In this document: positions 1-8,438 of the stretch, piece after piece
How the letters are laid out: the number at the start of each line of letters is the position of its first letter
How positions within the stretch are numbered: position 1 is the first letter of the stretch
Position numbers and translations under genes: made by a program
Source: an uncultured Oscillospiraceae bacterium
Lineage (GTDB): Bacteria > Bacillota > Clostridia > Oscillospirales > Oscillospiraceae
Length of the DNA stretch: 39,350 nt
Reading direction: 5' to 3'
NCBI GenBank assembly: GCA_910577915.1
Contig: CAJTOM010000015.1
Location: 1 to 39,350 of the forward strand
Notes under the pieces: generated by a model
Told to the model about the DNA's origin: nothing
What the model saw: only the letters and a program-made list of their open reading frames with translations
Databases searched by the model: none

Positions 1-435
1 GAGCTGGACGGGCTTTTCGAGAGGCTTTACGAGGACAACGTGAGCCAGAAAATCAGCGACGCCCGGTTTGCGAAAATGTCCCAGCGGTACGAGCAGGAGC
101 AGGGGGAGAACGCCAAGCGGATCAAGGCGCTGCGGCTGGAGCTGAAAAAGAGCGAGGGCCAGAGGATGGACGTTGACACGTTTCTTGAAACGGTCCGGCG
201 GTACACCAACGCCACCGAGATTACCCAGCGCATGGTGGCAGAGCTGATTGACCATATCGACGTGTACCATGCGGAAAAGCAGGACGGCGTTACCACCCAG
301 CACATCACCATCTATTACAACTGTATCGGCACTTTCTCCGTCCCTGACCGCCGGAAAATCCCGGCTGCGGAGATCACAATGGGGACGAGAAAGGGAGTAG
401 CCGTCAGCTACTCCCCGGAGCGGATCGCGGTATAG
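1..435 (+). CDS. Large serine recombinase, C-terminal end (partial)
   Basis: The frame is open from base 1, so the gene begins left of the window; 144 residues are visible, ending at TAG/TAA-type stop 433-435. The visible part is charged and helical (DVDTFLETVRRYTNATEITQRMVAELIDHIDVYHAEK), followed by a short beta-rich tail (ITIYYNCIGTFSVP). This is the pattern of the DUF4368-type C-terminus of Tn4451/TnpX-like large serine recombinases, which excise and integrate conjugative or mobilizable elements in Clostridia. The catalytic resolvase domain is outside the window. The gene is at the right edge of whatever element it serves, and a tRNA gene follows 67 bp later. Family assignment rests on the C-terminus only. 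Confidence 0.8.
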   Translation, partial: ELDGLFERLYEDNVSQKISDARFAKMSQRYEQEQGENAKRIKALRLELKKSEGQRMDVDTFLETVRRYTNATEITQRMVAELIDHIDVYHAEKQDGVTTQHITIYYNCIGTFSVPDRRKIPAAEITMGTRKGVAVSYSPERIAV

Positions 436-452
436 GATTTTGAGCAAAAATA

Positions 453-502
453 ATGCGGAGTGTCCTCCAAGGATACTCAAATCCTATAAGGACACTCCGC
501 AT
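453..502 (-). terminator. Intrinsic terminator of tRNA-Pro
   Basis: A perfect 14-bp inverted repeat (453-466 and 489-502) is followed on the minus strand by a T-rich run (TTATTTTTGC, about 452-443). It directly abuts the encoded CCA end of the tRNA; the last arm base (502) is also the final A of CCA. Confidence 0.85.
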
Positions 503-578
503 GGTCCGAGTGGCGGGATTTGAACCCACGGCCTCATGGACCCGAACCATGCGCGCTACCAACTGCGCTACACCCGGA
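502..578 (-). tRNA. tRNA-Pro (anticodon CGG)
   Basis: Read on the minus strand, the cloverleaf is complete. Acceptor stem TCCGGGT pairs with ACTCGGA (one G-U); the D arm contains AGCGCAGTTGGTAGCGC; the anticodon stem CATGG/CCATG carries the loop TTCGGGT with anticodon CGG at its centre, reading codon CCG; the T arm contains GGTTCAAATCC. CCA is encoded (502-504). Length is 77 nt with CCA. Confidence 0.96.
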
Positions 579-588
579 TAGCTTTCTT

Positions 589-617
589 ATTATAGTTTCT
601 CCTCCCCAATCTGTCAA
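589..617 (-). promoter_or_regulatory. Promoter of tRNA-Pro
   Basis: On the minus strand TTGACA (617-612), 17 bp, TATAAT (594-589): a full consensus vegetative promoter 10 bp before the mature tRNA 5' end. Confidence 0.85.
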
Positions 618-747
618 GTAAAATCCCATAAATTCCATGGAAAAAATTGAAGGGCCCAGAATCACCCGACGCAGAGGGCTGAGCAGGCCTCCTCCGCCCG
701 CTCAGCCCCTGAATAAAGCGCCTCACATCACTTGCTATACGCGCCCC

Positions 748-2622
748 TCACGTCCACAAGCTGCACAGCAAATCCGTATACCCCGACGGATCACCGATGG
801 GCAGGCCGGCAATCAGCTTGGCCTGATTGAGCAGCACCTGCGCATACTTCTTCGCCTTCTCCGGCTCGGCGCTCCGCGCGCCCTCCAGAGCAGCAAAGGC
901 GGGGTGCTCCACATTCAGCTCCAGAATCCGCTTGGCCTTCAGCCCCATCTCCGGCTGGGCGGCGGCAAAATAGCGCTCCATCTCAAAGCTGACGCCCTCG
1001 CCGCAGGTGAGGCACACCGGGTGGGTCTTCAGCTTCCGAGAGACGCGGACCTCGTCCACCTCCTCGCCCAGAACCTCCTTGATGAAGTCCAGGGCCTCCT
1101 TGTACGCATCAGCGCCCTTCTCCTCGGGCATGTCCTCCAGATCCAGGTCGCCGTCCACAGCGGAGCGCAGGGGCTTGTCCTTGTACTCCCGCAGAATCTC
1201 CATCAGCAGCTGGTCCGGCTGGTCGGTGAGATAGAGAATCTCCATATTCCGCTCCCGCAGCAGCTCGGTCTGGGGCAGGTTGTCCATGGCGGCGGCGTTC
1301 TCGCCGGAGGCGTAGTAAATATACTTCTGGCTCTCGGGCATCCGGTCCACATACTCGGCCAGGGTAACCAGCTTTTTCTCTGTGGAGGAGTAGAACAGCA
1401 GCAGATCCTGCAGCAGGTCCCGCTTGGCGCCGTAGCCATTGAGGCACCCCACCTTCAGCTGGCGGCCGAAGTTCTGGAAGAACTTCTCGTAGCCCTCCCG
1501 GTCCTCCTTCAGCATCCGCTCCAGCTCGCCTTTGACCTTCTTTTCAATGTTGTTGGCGATGAGCTTCAGCTGCCGGTCATGCTGCAGCAGCTCACGGGAG
1601 ATGTTCAGGCTCAGGTCCGGGGAGTCCACCACGCCCTTGACGAAGCCGAAGTGGTCGCCGATGAGGTCCTGGCACCTGTCCATAATCATCACACCGGCGG
1701 AGTAGAGCTGGAGGCCCCGCTCATAGTCGGCGCTGTAGTAGTCGTAAGGGGGCCGTGCGGGGATATACAGCAGGGCCTTGTAGGACACCTGGCCCTCGGC
1801 GGAGACGGTGATAACCGACTGGGGCGGGGTGAAGTCGTTGAACTTCTCCTGGTAGAACTTGTCGTGCTCCTCCCTGGTGACGTCGCTCTTCTTGCGCTGC
1901 CACAGGGGCACCATGCTGTTGAGGGTCTCCACCTCCCGGTAGCTCTCGTACTCGGGCTTGTCCTCCGGGGAGTCCTCCTTCTTCCGGGATTTGGTCACCT
2001 CCATGCGGATGGGCCAGCGGATGTAGTCGGAGTACTTCTTTACCAGGTTCCGCAGGGTGTACTCCTGGAGAAACTCGGCGTAGTTCTCCTCCTCGCCGTC
2101 GGGCTTGATGTGCATGATGATGTCGGTGCCCACGCCGTCCCGCTCGCAGGGGGTGATGGTGTAGCCGTCGGCCCCGTCGCTCTCCCAGCGGAAGGCCTGG
2201 TCTGCGCCGTACTTTTTGGTGACGACGGTGATGTGGTCGGCGACCATGAAGGCGGAGTAGAAGCCCACGCCGAACTGGCCGATGATGTCCACATCCTCGC
2301 TGTCCACCTCCTGGCGGAACTGGTAGGTGCCGCTGGAGGCGATGATGCCCAGATTGTTCTCCAGCTCGCTCTCGTCCATGCCGATGCCGTTGTCGCTGAC
2401 GGTGAGGGTGCGCCCGTCCGGATCGGCGTGGATGTGGATGGCGAAGTCCTCCCGCTTCAGCCCAACCTTCTCGTCGGTCAGGGATCTGTAGCACAGCTTG
2501 TCGATGGCGTCGCTGGCGTTGGAGATGATCTCCCGGAGGAAGATCTCCCGGTGGGTGTAGATGGAGTTGATCATCAGATCCAGCAGACGTTTGGATTCCG
2601 CTTTAAATTCTTTCTTAGCCAT
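748..2622 (-). CDS. htpG: Molecular chaperone HtpG (Hsp90)
   Basis: ATP-dependent dimeric cytosolic chaperone of 624 aa, the normal bacterial length. The N-terminal GHKL ATPase domain shows EIISNASDAIDKL (catalytic Glu31, Mg-binding Asn35), DNGIGM (Asp78) and GQFGVGFYSAF (115-125). The middle domain contains the conserved SLNISRELLQ segment and the C-terminal domain runs to the end without a eukaryotic MEEVD tail. The ATG at 2622 is chosen because AGGAGGAC lies about 10 nt upstream and homology begins there, although the frame stays open far upstream. The gene is monocistronic and a CIRCE-like operator precedes it. No typical terminator follows; a 9-bp hairpin at 676-708 lacks a T-run. Confidence 0.98.
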   Translation of the reverse strand: MAKKEFKAESKRLLDLMINSIYTHREIFLREIISNASDAIDKLCYRSLTDEKVGLKREDFAIHIHADPDGRTLTVSDNGIGMDESELENNLGIIASSGTYQFRQEVDSEDVDIIGQFGVGFYSAFMVADHITVVTKKYGADQAFRWESDGADGYTITPCERDGVGTDIIMHIKPDGEEENYAEFLQEYTLRNLVKKYSDYIRWPIRMEVTKSRKKEDSPEDKPEYESYREVETLNSMVPLWQRKKSDVTREEHDKFYQEKFNDFTPPQSVITVSAEGQVSYKALLYIPARPPYDYYSADYERGLQLYSAGVMIMDRCQDLIGDHFGFVKGVVDSPDLSLNISRELLQHDRQLKLIANNIEKKVKGELERMLKEDREGYEKFFQNFGRQLKVGCLNGYGAKRDLLQDLLLFYSSTEKKLVTLAEYVDRMPESQKYIYYASGENAAAMDNLPQTELLRERNMEILYLTDQPDQLLMEILREYKDKPLRSAVDGDLDLEDMPEEKGADAYKEALDFIKEVLGEEVDEVRVSRKLKTHPVCLTCGEGVSFEMERYFAAAQPEMGLKAKRILELNVEHPAFAALEGARSAEPEKAKKYAQVLLNQAKLIAGLPIGDPSGYTDLLCSLWT

Positions 2623-2725
2623 ATGGGGTGCTGTCCTCCTGTAAAGCCGAGGCCGCCGGGCCTCTTGTTTTTTCAGCTCTATCATGCATGGTAATTGTGA
2701 ACAGAATATGACCAAATTGTAAATA

Positions 2726-2751
2726 TTAGCACTCTCTTTTAAGAGTGCTAA
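2726..2751 (-). promoter_or_regulatory. CIRCE-like HrcA operator upstream of htpG
   Basis: TTAGCACTC and GAGTGCTAA form the exact nine-base CIRCE half-sites, separated by 8 nt instead of the usual 9. The dyad extends to 10 bp per arm. It lies 104 bp before the htpG start, so heat-shock repression by HrcA is expected. A candidate minus-strand promoter (TTGTTA with -10 GCTAAT) would overlap it. Confidence 0.85.
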
Positions 2752-2813
2752 CAAAGGCGGCCCGCCGGGTGACAGACGGGCGGAACTGGGCGGGAGCTGT
2801 TTACGGAATGTGG

Positions 2814-2842
2814 TTGATTTGGAACATGCTCCGTGGTATAGT
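2814..2842 (+). promoter_or_regulatory. Promoter of the serine hydrolase gene
   Basis: TTGATT (2814-2819), 17 bp, TATAGT (2837-2842), 35 bp before the chosen ATG; it diverges from the htpG control region. Confidence 0.75.
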
Positions 2843-2877
2843 GGCACAATAGAACAAACACGATGGAGGGACCGCCC

Positions 2878-4593
2878 ATGAACCTGACCACCGCCAGCCG
2901 CACCTTCCAGCTGCTCACCCGCATTCTCGACACCCAGAGCGCCACCGAGGCCTTCCTGCCCACGGCGGCGGAGAAGCCGCCGCTGCCCCTGCGGGCGCCG
3001 CTCCAGCCCTTCCCACGGGCCACGCCGGAGAGCCAGGGCGTCTCCTCTCGGCTTCTGCGCCGGTTCCTGGAGGAGCTGAACCGGGGCCGGGACCTGTATA
3101 TGCAGGATGTGATGGTGCTGCGCAGCGGCCGGGTGATCTGCGAGGCCGCCTTCGGCAGCCAGGACCTGCGCGCGGCCAAGTACACCTTCTCCGCCTGTAA
3201 GAGCGTGGTGTCCCTGGCGGTGGGCCTGCTGGCGGACGACGGCCTCCTCTCGGTGGAGGAGCCGGTGGCGGACATCTTTGACGAGTCCGGGACCCTGCGC
3301 CGGCGGCTGAAGGACATGACGGTGGAGGACCTGCTGACCATGCGCTCCGGCGTCCAGTTCACCGAGGCGGAGGCCCTGACGGAGACGGACTGGGTCCGCC
3401 GCTTCCTCTCCGCCGCCCCCAAGGGGGAGCCGGGGGAGGAGTTCGCCTACAACAGCCTGAACACCTACATGCTCTCCGCCATCATCCGACGCCGGTCGGG
3501 GCGGAGCTTGATGGAGTTGCTCCAGGAGCGCCTGTTCGGCCCCATGGGCATCACGGACGTCCGCTGGGAGACCTGCCCCATGGGGGTGGAGAAGGGGGGC
3601 TGGGGGCTGTATATCCGCCCCGAGGATCTGGCCAAGCTGGGCCAGCTGGTGCTGGACGGCGGGCTGTGGGGCGGAGAGCGGCTGCTGTCCCGGCGCTATC
3701 TGGAGGCCGCCCTCCGCCCCCGCGCCGTTCCGCCGGCGGCCACCGGGGATTTCAATTATGGCTACCAGATATGGGTGGGCCGCCGGGAGAACACCTTCCT
3801 CTTCAACGGTATGCTGGGGCAAAATGTGCTGGGCTTTCTGGACAGCGGCATCCTGGTGGTGACCCACGCCGGGGCCAACACGGACTTCCAGGAGAGCCGC
3901 TACTTCGAGATCGTCAGCCGGTACCTGGGCGGCGCGTTCCCAGCCCGGCTGGAGGAGGACGGGGCGGCCCGGCGGGAGCTGGAGGAGACGGTCCGCGGCC
4001 TCTCCGCCTACAGCCGGCCCCCGGAGGAGGCGGACAGCCGGGCGGAGCCCTTCTTGGGCCGGTCCTTCGCCTCCGCCGACCCCAGGGCGGCCTCCACGGG
4101 GCTGCTGCCCCTGGCCCTTCAGGCCCTGGGCAGCAACTACACCCGCGGGGTCACCTCGGTGGCGGTAAGCCTCAAGGGGGGAACGCCGGAGCTCGTCTAC
4201 CGGGAGCGGGACGCCCTGCACCGCGTGCCCGTGGGCCTGGGCCGGCCCCTGGTCTCCCAGCTGGATTTCCGGGGAAACGTCTACCACGCGGCGGCCCTGG
4301 GCCGTTTTACCCACGACGAGGAGGAGCGGCCGGTGTTCTACATCCGGCTGGCCTTCATCGAAACCCCCTGCGTGCGGATTCTGAAGCTGGTGCTGGACGG
4401 GGAGGACCTGCTGCTGCGCCAGAGCGAGACGCCCGGGGAGCCCTACGTGTTCGGGAAGCTGCGGGCCGCGGCCCAGTCCCCGCTCTACCGCCCGCTGCTG
4501 CTGCTGGCCGCCGGGGGGACGGAGGAGGACTACCTGCGCTACAAGACCCGCCAGGTGCTCTCCCCGGAGATTCTCTTCCGGGCGGAGACATGA
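2878..4593 (+). CDS. Beta-lactamase-family serine hydrolase
   Basis: 571-aa protein of the PF00144 (class C beta-lactamase/penicillin-binding-protein-like) fold, a family of esterases, peptidases and D-amino-acid hydrolases. The SxxK nucleophile motif is SACK in TFSACKSVVSLAVGLL (about residues 105-120), followed by LLTMRSG and the second motif FAYNSLNTYML (Tyr-Asn-Ser in place of Tyr-x-Asn). About 200 extra C-terminal residues lie beyond the hydrolase core and are not recognised. No signal peptide is evident, so it is probably cytoplasmic. An ATG also exists at 2863, but GGAGGG at 2865-2870 sits 7 nt before ATG 2878, which decides the start. The true substrate cannot be read from the sequence. 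Confidence 0.88.
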   Translation: MNLTTASRTFQLLTRILDTQSATEAFLPTAAEKPPLPLRAPLQPFPRATPESQGVSSRLLRRFLEELNRGRDLYMQDVMVLRSGRVICEAAFGSQDLRAAKYTFSACKSVVSLAVGLLADDGLLSVEEPVADIFDESGTLRRRLKDMTVEDLLTMRSGVQFTEAEALTETDWVRRFLSAAPKGEPGEEFAYNSLNTYMLSAIIRRRSGRSLMELLQERLFGPMGITDVRWETCPMGVEKGGWGLYIRPEDLAKLGQLVLDGGLWGGERLLSRRYLEAALRPRAVPPAATGDFNYGYQIWVGRRENTFLFNGMLGQNVLGFLDSGILVVTHAGANTDFQESRYFEIVSRYLGGAFPARLEEDGAARRELEETVRGLSAYSRPPEEADSRAEPFLGRSFASADPRAASTGLLPLALQALGSNYTRGVTSVAVSLKGGTPELVYRERDALHRVPVGLGRPLVSQLDFRGNVYHAAALGRFTHDEEERPVFYIRLAFIETPCVRILKLVLDGEDLLLRQSETPGEPYVFGKLRAAAQSPLYRPLLLLAAGGTEEDYLRYKTRQVLSPEILFRAET

Positions 4594-4646
4594 AAAGAGG
4601 CCGGGCGGCGGTTTGCAGACCGCTGCCCGGCGCTCTTTGCTTTTTT
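4594..4646 (+). terminator. Intrinsic terminator after the serine hydrolase
   Basis: A G/C hairpin built on CCGGGCGG...CCGCTGCCCGG, extended by AAAGAG/CTCTTT, is followed by a T-rich run (TTTGCTTTTTT). It begins right at the stop codon. Confidence 0.8.
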
Positions 4647-4658
4647 GGGGGAACGATG

Positions 4659-5537
4659 TCAGATTTCCACCAGCTCGTATGCCCGGCTGCCCAGTCCCAT
4701 CTGGGCGGCGGTCTCGATGGTGTGGACGCCGTTGAGAGACTCCATGCGCTCGATGAGAGCGGCCTTGCCGGGGTCCGGGGAGGCGTAGACCGCGTCTACG
4801 CAGGCCTGGTCCACCGCCACCGGGTCCAGGGAGGCGAAGATGCCGATGTCCATCATCTCCGGCTCCGCCGGCTCGGCGCAGCAGTCGCAGTCCACGCTCA
4901 GCCGGTTGGCCACGTTGATATACACGATGTTCTCCCGGCCCATGTAGGTCATAACAGACTCGTCCGCATCGGCCATGGACTCCAGGAAGCTGTCGTGGTC
5001 CGCGTTCATCAGGGCCTCGAAGGAGGTCTCGCCGCTGCCGGAGGTGTGAATCCACTGCTTGCCGTGGGCGGAGGCCACGCCGATGGACATGTTCTTCAGC
5101 GCGCCGCCCAGGCCGGCCATGGGGTGCCCCTTGAAGTGGGAGAGCATCAGCATGGAGTCGTAGTTCTTCAGATGCGCGCCCACGAAGTTCTCCTTGATCT
5201 GCCTCCCGCCGGTGACGGGCAGGGACATCTCTCCCTCCTCGTCCATCAGATCGCAGGGGGCGATGGCGGCGAAGCCGTGGTCCCGGAAGGTCTGCCAGTG
5301 GGCCTCGTTTGTGTTGCGCCGGCCCTCATAGGCGGTGTTGCACTCCACGATGGTGCCGTTCAGCTCCTGGACCAGGGGCTTGATGAGGGCGGGCTGGAGG
5401 AAGTTGTGTCCGCCGGGCTCGCCGGTGGAGATCTTCACCGCCACCTTTCCCTTCAGGGAGACGCCCAGCGCGCGGTAGATACGCTGCAGGGCCTCGGGGG
5501 TGATGTCCTTGGTGAAATAGACGGTTGCCTTTTCCAT
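4659..5537 (-). CDS. DUF362 domain-containing protein
   Basis: 292-aa protein of the DUF362 family, proteins of unknown activity often linked to ferredoxin or Fe-S redox modules. Characteristic blocks are VAVKISTGEPGGHNFLQP, MLMLSHFKGHPMAGLGGALKNMSIG and the late SLDPVAVDQACVDAVY. A Cys cluster (VDCDCCAEP) could bind metal, but a canonical 4Fe-4S CxxCxxCxxxC is absent. ATG 5537 is chosen because GGAG lies 8 nt upstream; the frame extends further up without support. It has its own promoter with a 19-bp spacer and a central dyad like that of the aldo/keto reductase operon at 12029-12059, suggesting common control by a MerR-type regulator. Confidence 0.87.
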   Translation of the reverse strand: MEKATVYFTKDITPEALQRIYRALGVSLKGKVAVKISTGEPGGHNFLQPALIKPLVQELNGTIVECNTAYEGRRNTNEAHWQTFRDHGFAAIAPCDLMDEEGEMSLPVTGGRQIKENFVGAHLKNYDSMLMLSHFKGHPMAGLGGALKNMSIGVASAHGKQWIHTSGSGETSFEALMNADHDSFLESMADADESVMTYMGRENIVYINVANRLSVDCDCCAEPAEPEMMDIGIFASLDPVAVDQACVDAVYASPDPGKAALIERMESLNGVHTIETAAQMGLGSRAYELVEI

Positions 5538-5597
5538 ATCGCATGCTCCTCTTTTCGATAACGGTCTGTCCCCCGCAGGGGGTACGGTCAATGCATC

Positions 5598-5628
5598 AGT
5601 ATATCCGATGGAGCCCACTCCAAGTCAA
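5598..5628 (-). promoter_or_regulatory. MerR-type promoter/operator of the DUF362 gene
   Basis: On the minus strand TTGACT (5628-5623), a 19-bp spacer, TATACT (5603-5598). The spacer contains the dyad TGGAG-TGGG-CTCCA. A 19-bp spacer with a dyad between the boxes is the hallmark of MerR-activated promoters. Confidence 0.8.
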
Positions 5629-5694
5629 GAGGTTTTGGGAAAATACCCGCAAATCTTATCCGAAACGCCGGAGAAGCCGCGCACCTCCCGCCCT

Positions 5695-6318
5695 CTACCG
5701 GAACAGCCACATCACTGCCGGCGTCACGTAGCACTCAATCAGCGCCGCGGCCACGGTCATGGGGGCCACCAGCAGCACCATTACCCGCAGCAGGTCCCCC
5801 AGCAGCTCCACCATGGGCACGCGGCGGGGGCTGCTGGTCACCAGCAGGCACATGTTCCGGCACAGCTGGACGCCGCAGGCGATGGACAGCACCATGGCCG
5901 GCAGCTCGAATATCCCGTGGGGCAGGAGGCCCGCCAGAAGCAGCGCCATGGACATCCCGTTGGCATGGTAGGCCGCTGTGACCACCCCCAGCAGCGCGCC
6001 GTTGACCAGCAGGCTGATGAGAGGCAGGAACAGGAAGGGGATGAACCCGTACATGGCGGTCAGCAGCATGGCCCGCCAGTTGTTCATCAGCAGCGCGAAC
6101 ACGGACATGGCCCCCTCCTCGTCCACCACGCCGGACTGGGTGACCTGCTCCCGGAAGGCGTTGATGAGCTCCTCCGCCAGCCCCGGCCGGATTTGGGCGG
6201 CCGCGAAGCCCAGCACCCCCGCCGCCGCCATCCCAAGGCCGCACCAGAGGACCGTCCGGCGGAAGCCCGTCCTCAGAAATGTCCGCAGCAGGGCGGCCTG
6301 CTCTCTCGTCCAGCTCAT
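5695..6318 (-). CDS. SpoIIM-family (DUF95) membrane protein
   Basis: 207-aa integral membrane protein resembling stage II sporulation protein M. About five hydrophobic segments are visible: VLWCGLGMAAAGVLGFAA, MLLTAMYGFIPFLFLPLISLLVNGALLG, MALLLAGLLPHGIFELPAMVLSIACG and VMVLLVAPMTVAAALI. The LLPHGIFELPAMVLSIACG block is the family signature (PHG-E). SpoIIM works with SpoIID and SpoIIP in peptidoglycan remodelling during engulfment, but family members also occur outside sporulation and the location here, directly after gltX, is not the classic spoIIM locus. Start ATG 6318 overlaps the gltX stop as ATGA, so the two are translationally coupled. Confidence 0.85.
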   Translation of the reverse strand: MSWTREQAALLRTFLRTGFRRTVLWCGLGMAAAGVLGFAAAQIRPGLAEELINAFREQVTQSGVVDEEGAMSVFALLMNNWRAMLLTAMYGFIPFLFLPLISLLVNGALLGVVTAAYHANGMSMALLLAGLLPHGIFELPAMVLSIACGVQLCRNMCLLVTSSPRRVPMVELLGDLLRVMVLLVAPMTVAAALIECYVTPAVMWLFR

Positions 6319-7799
6319 ACCGTCAGCTTCTCCAGCCCCAGCCCCAGACGGCGCAGGCACTCCTCCCGGCCCAGGATCAGGCAGATCTCCACCGCCCCGC
6401 CGGGGGTCACCGCCCTTCCCGCCGCCGCGATGCGCACCGGCCACATAAGGGTGGCGTTCTTCACCTCCAGCCGGGCCGCCAGGTCCGTGAGGCAGGCGTG
6501 AATGCTCTCCTGGTCCCAGCTCCCCAGCTCCTCCAGGGCGGGGATGGCGGCTTCCAGCATGGAGCGGGCCACCTCGTCGTTGGTCTTAGACTTCTTGTTC
6601 GTAAAGAGGTCCTTCTCATAGGCCGGCAGGGCCTCGAAGAAGTCCACCTTCTCGGGAATCTCCGTCAGGCGCTCGCACCGGGCCTGGAGCAGGGCGGCGA
6701 TGGCGCGGGTATCCAGGGCCGGATTGCGCACCGCCTGGCGGATGTAGGGCTCCGCCGCGGCGTGGAAGGCCTCAGGGGTCATGGCCCGCAGGTACAGGGC
6801 GTTGAAGTGGGTCAGCTTCTCGATGTCAAAGATGGCGGGGGACTTGGAGATGCCGGCAATGTCAAAGACCTCCGCCAGCTCAGCGAGGGAGAAGACCTCC
6901 CGCTCCGCCTGCTCGCCCCTGGGGCTCCATCCCAGCAGGGCCACGTAGTTCAAAATGGCCTCGGTGAGGTACCCCTGGGCCTTCAAATCCTCGTAGGAGG
7001 GGTCCCCGTGGCGCTTGGACATCTTGTTGTGCTGGTCCCGCATCACCGGGGAGCAGTGGACGTAGGTGGGCACGTCCCAGCCGAAGCCCTCATAGAGCAG
7101 GTTGTACTTGGGGGCGGAGGACAGGTACTCGCTGCCCCGGACCACGTGGGTGATGCCCATGAGGTGGTCGTCGATAACGTTGGCAAAATTGTAGGTGGGC
7201 AGGCCGTCCCGCTTGAGGAGCACCTGGTCGTCCAGGGCGGCGTTCTCCACGGTGATGTCCCCGAAGATGGCGTCCCGGAAGGTGGTAGTCCCGGCCGCGG
7301 GAATCCTCTGGCGGATGACGTAGGGCTCCCCCGCGTCCACCCGGGCCTGTGCCTCCTCCGGGGACAGGGCGCGGCAGGGGTCGGCGGCCCGGTCCCACTC
7401 GCCGGCATCCTCCTCGCTCTCGGTTTTCTCGCAGAAGCAGTAGTAGGCGTGCCCCCGCTCCACCAGAAGCCGGGCGTACCGGCCGTAGGTGTCCCGGCGC
7501 TCCGACTGGATGTAGGGGGCCACGGGGCCGCCCACGTCGGGGCCCTCGTCGTGGGTGAGGCCGCACTCGGCCATGGTGCGGTAGATCACGTCCGTGGCCC
7601 CCTCCACCAGGCGGCCCTGGTCCGTGTCCTCAATGCGCAGGATGAAGGTACCGCCGCCGTTGCGGGCGATGAGCCAGGTATACAGGGCGGTGCGCAGGTT
7701 GCCCACGTGCATGTAGCCTGTGGGGGAGGGGGCGAAGCGGGTGCGGATTCTGCCCCTGGGAATCTTGGCCTCCATGGCCTCAAAATAGGCGTTGTCCAT
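6315..7799 (-). CDS. gltX: Glutamate--tRNA ligase
   Basis: Class I aminoacyl-tRNA synthetase charging tRNA-Glu, 494 aa, usual bacterial length. The N-terminal Rossmann fold begins RFAPSPTGYMHVGNLRTAL, a HIGH-motif variant (HVGN); a CFC pair (YYCFCEKTE) with a later Cys may be the remnant of the zinc finger. The second ATP motif is NKMSKRHGD (KMSKS type). The C-terminal third is the helical anticodon-binding part. GGAGG lies 9 nt before ATG 7799. It lies between a GNAT gene (50 bp upstream) and the SpoIIM-like gene (4-bp overlap), probably one operon from the promoter at 8395-8423. No T-box is visible upstream. Confidence 0.97.
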   Translation of the reverse strand: MDNAYFEAMEAKIPRGRIRTRFAPSPTGYMHVGNLRTALYTWLIARNGGGTFILRIEDTDQGRLVEGATDVIYRTMAECGLTHDEGPDVGGPVAPYIQSERRDTYGRYARLLVERGHAYYCFCEKTESEEDAGEWDRAADPCRALSPEEAQARVDAGEPYVIRQRIPAAGTTTFRDAIFGDITVENAALDDQVLLKRDGLPTYNFANVIDDHLMGITHVVRGSEYLSSAPKYNLLYEGFGWDVPTYVHCSPVMRDQHNKMSKRHGDPSYEDLKAQGYLTEAILNYVALLGWSPRGEQAEREVFSLAELAEVFDIAGISKSPAIFDIEKLTHFNALYLRAMTPEAFHAAAEPYIRQAVRNPALDTRAIAALLQARCERLTEIPEKVDFFEALPAYEKDLFTNKKSKTNDEVARSMLEAAIPALEELGSWDQESIHACLTDLAARLEVKNATLMWPVRIAAAGRAVTPGGAVEICLILGREECLRRLGLGLEKLTV

Positions 7800-7849
7800 T
7801 GGTTGGGTTCCTCCCTTTTTCTATGTGAGAATGTAGGTTTCTGACGATG

Positions 7850-8365
7850 CTACGGCTTTTTTACAGAGAACACCAGGTGGGGCATGTCCACGCCCCGGTA
7901 GTGTCTGGTCACACGCCCCACTACGCACATGCCGGTGCGCAGGGCCACGCGCTGGGAGGGCAGATTGCTGTCCCGGATGATGGAATACACCTCCCGGAAG
8001 CCCAACACGTGAAACGCATGGTCCCGGCAGGCCGCAGCGGCCTCCGAGGCGTATCCCCTGTGCCACCTGTCCCGGCGGAGGTGGTAGCCGATCTCCGGCA
8101 CCGGCCGGCCGTCCCAGTCCTGCATCGTGAGGCCGCAGTCCCCGACGAGCGCGCCGGTCTCCCGCTCCACCGCCGCCCACAGCCCGAAGCCGTCCCGGGC
8201 GTACCGCTCCCGCTGGCGGGCGATCCACTGCCGGACCTCCTGCGCAGAAAAGCCGTGCTCATAGGCGTACATGACCTCCGGATCCCCCAGAACTGCGCTC
8301 CAGGCGTCGAAATCCGCCGCCGTAATCTCCCGCAGGATCAGCCGCTGCGTCTCTAGTATAATCAT
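7850..8365 (-). CDS. GNAT family N-acetyltransferase (RimJ/RimL-like)
   Basis: 171 aa, starting with the typical ETQRLILREITAADFDAW of the RimJ/RimL-type GNAT subgroup. The acetyl-CoA pyrophosphate loop is in the RRDRWHRGYASEAAAAC segment (Q/R-x-x-G-x-G/A variant), and the late NLPSQRVALRTGM matches motif B. It acetylates an unknown amine, possibly a protein N-terminus or an antibiotic. GAGGGG lies 8 nt before ATG 8365. First gene of the probable GNAT-gltX-spoIIM-like operon. Confidence 0.9.
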   Translation of the reverse strand: MIILETQRLILREITAADFDAWSAVLGDPEVMYAYEHGFSAQEVRQWIARQRERYARDGFGLWAAVERETGALVGDCGLTMQDWDGRPVPEIGYHLRRDRWHRGYASEAAAACRDHAFHVLGFREVYSIIRDSNLPSQRVALRTGMCVVGRVTRHYRGVDMPHLVFSVKKP

Positions 8366-8394
8366 AAACGCGCCCCCTCTTCTCCGTCCCGCCT

Positions 8395-8423
8395 ATTGTA
8401 CTATACTTTTATTTTTCCTGCAA
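8395..8423 (-). promoter_or_regulatory. Promoter of the GNAT-gltX operon
   Basis: Minus strand TTGCAG (8423-8418), 17 bp, TACAAT (8400-8395), 30 bp before the GNAT start; divergent from the recQ promoter, whose -35 begins 15 bp away. Confidence 0.72.
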
Positions 8424-8438
8424 CCGCTAATTCGCCGA

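Noticed and set aside
676..708. Hairpin downstream of htpG as terminator
   Set aside because: A 9-bp stem exists but no T-run follows on the minus strand, and it is about 40 bp after the stop; not claimed as a terminator.
637..2694. Long plus-strand open frames opposite htpG, gltX, recQ, leuS, rsmA and others
   Set aside because: They mirror real genes, are rich in Leu/Val/Gly/His/Pro from antisense GC3 codons, and lack ribosome sites and recognisable domains.
748..5055. A 1435-codon open frame on the minus strand
   Set aside because: Only 748-2622 is htpG; the rest is a stop-free antisense frame of the GC-rich serine hydrolase gene, low in normal protein composition and without a ribosome site.
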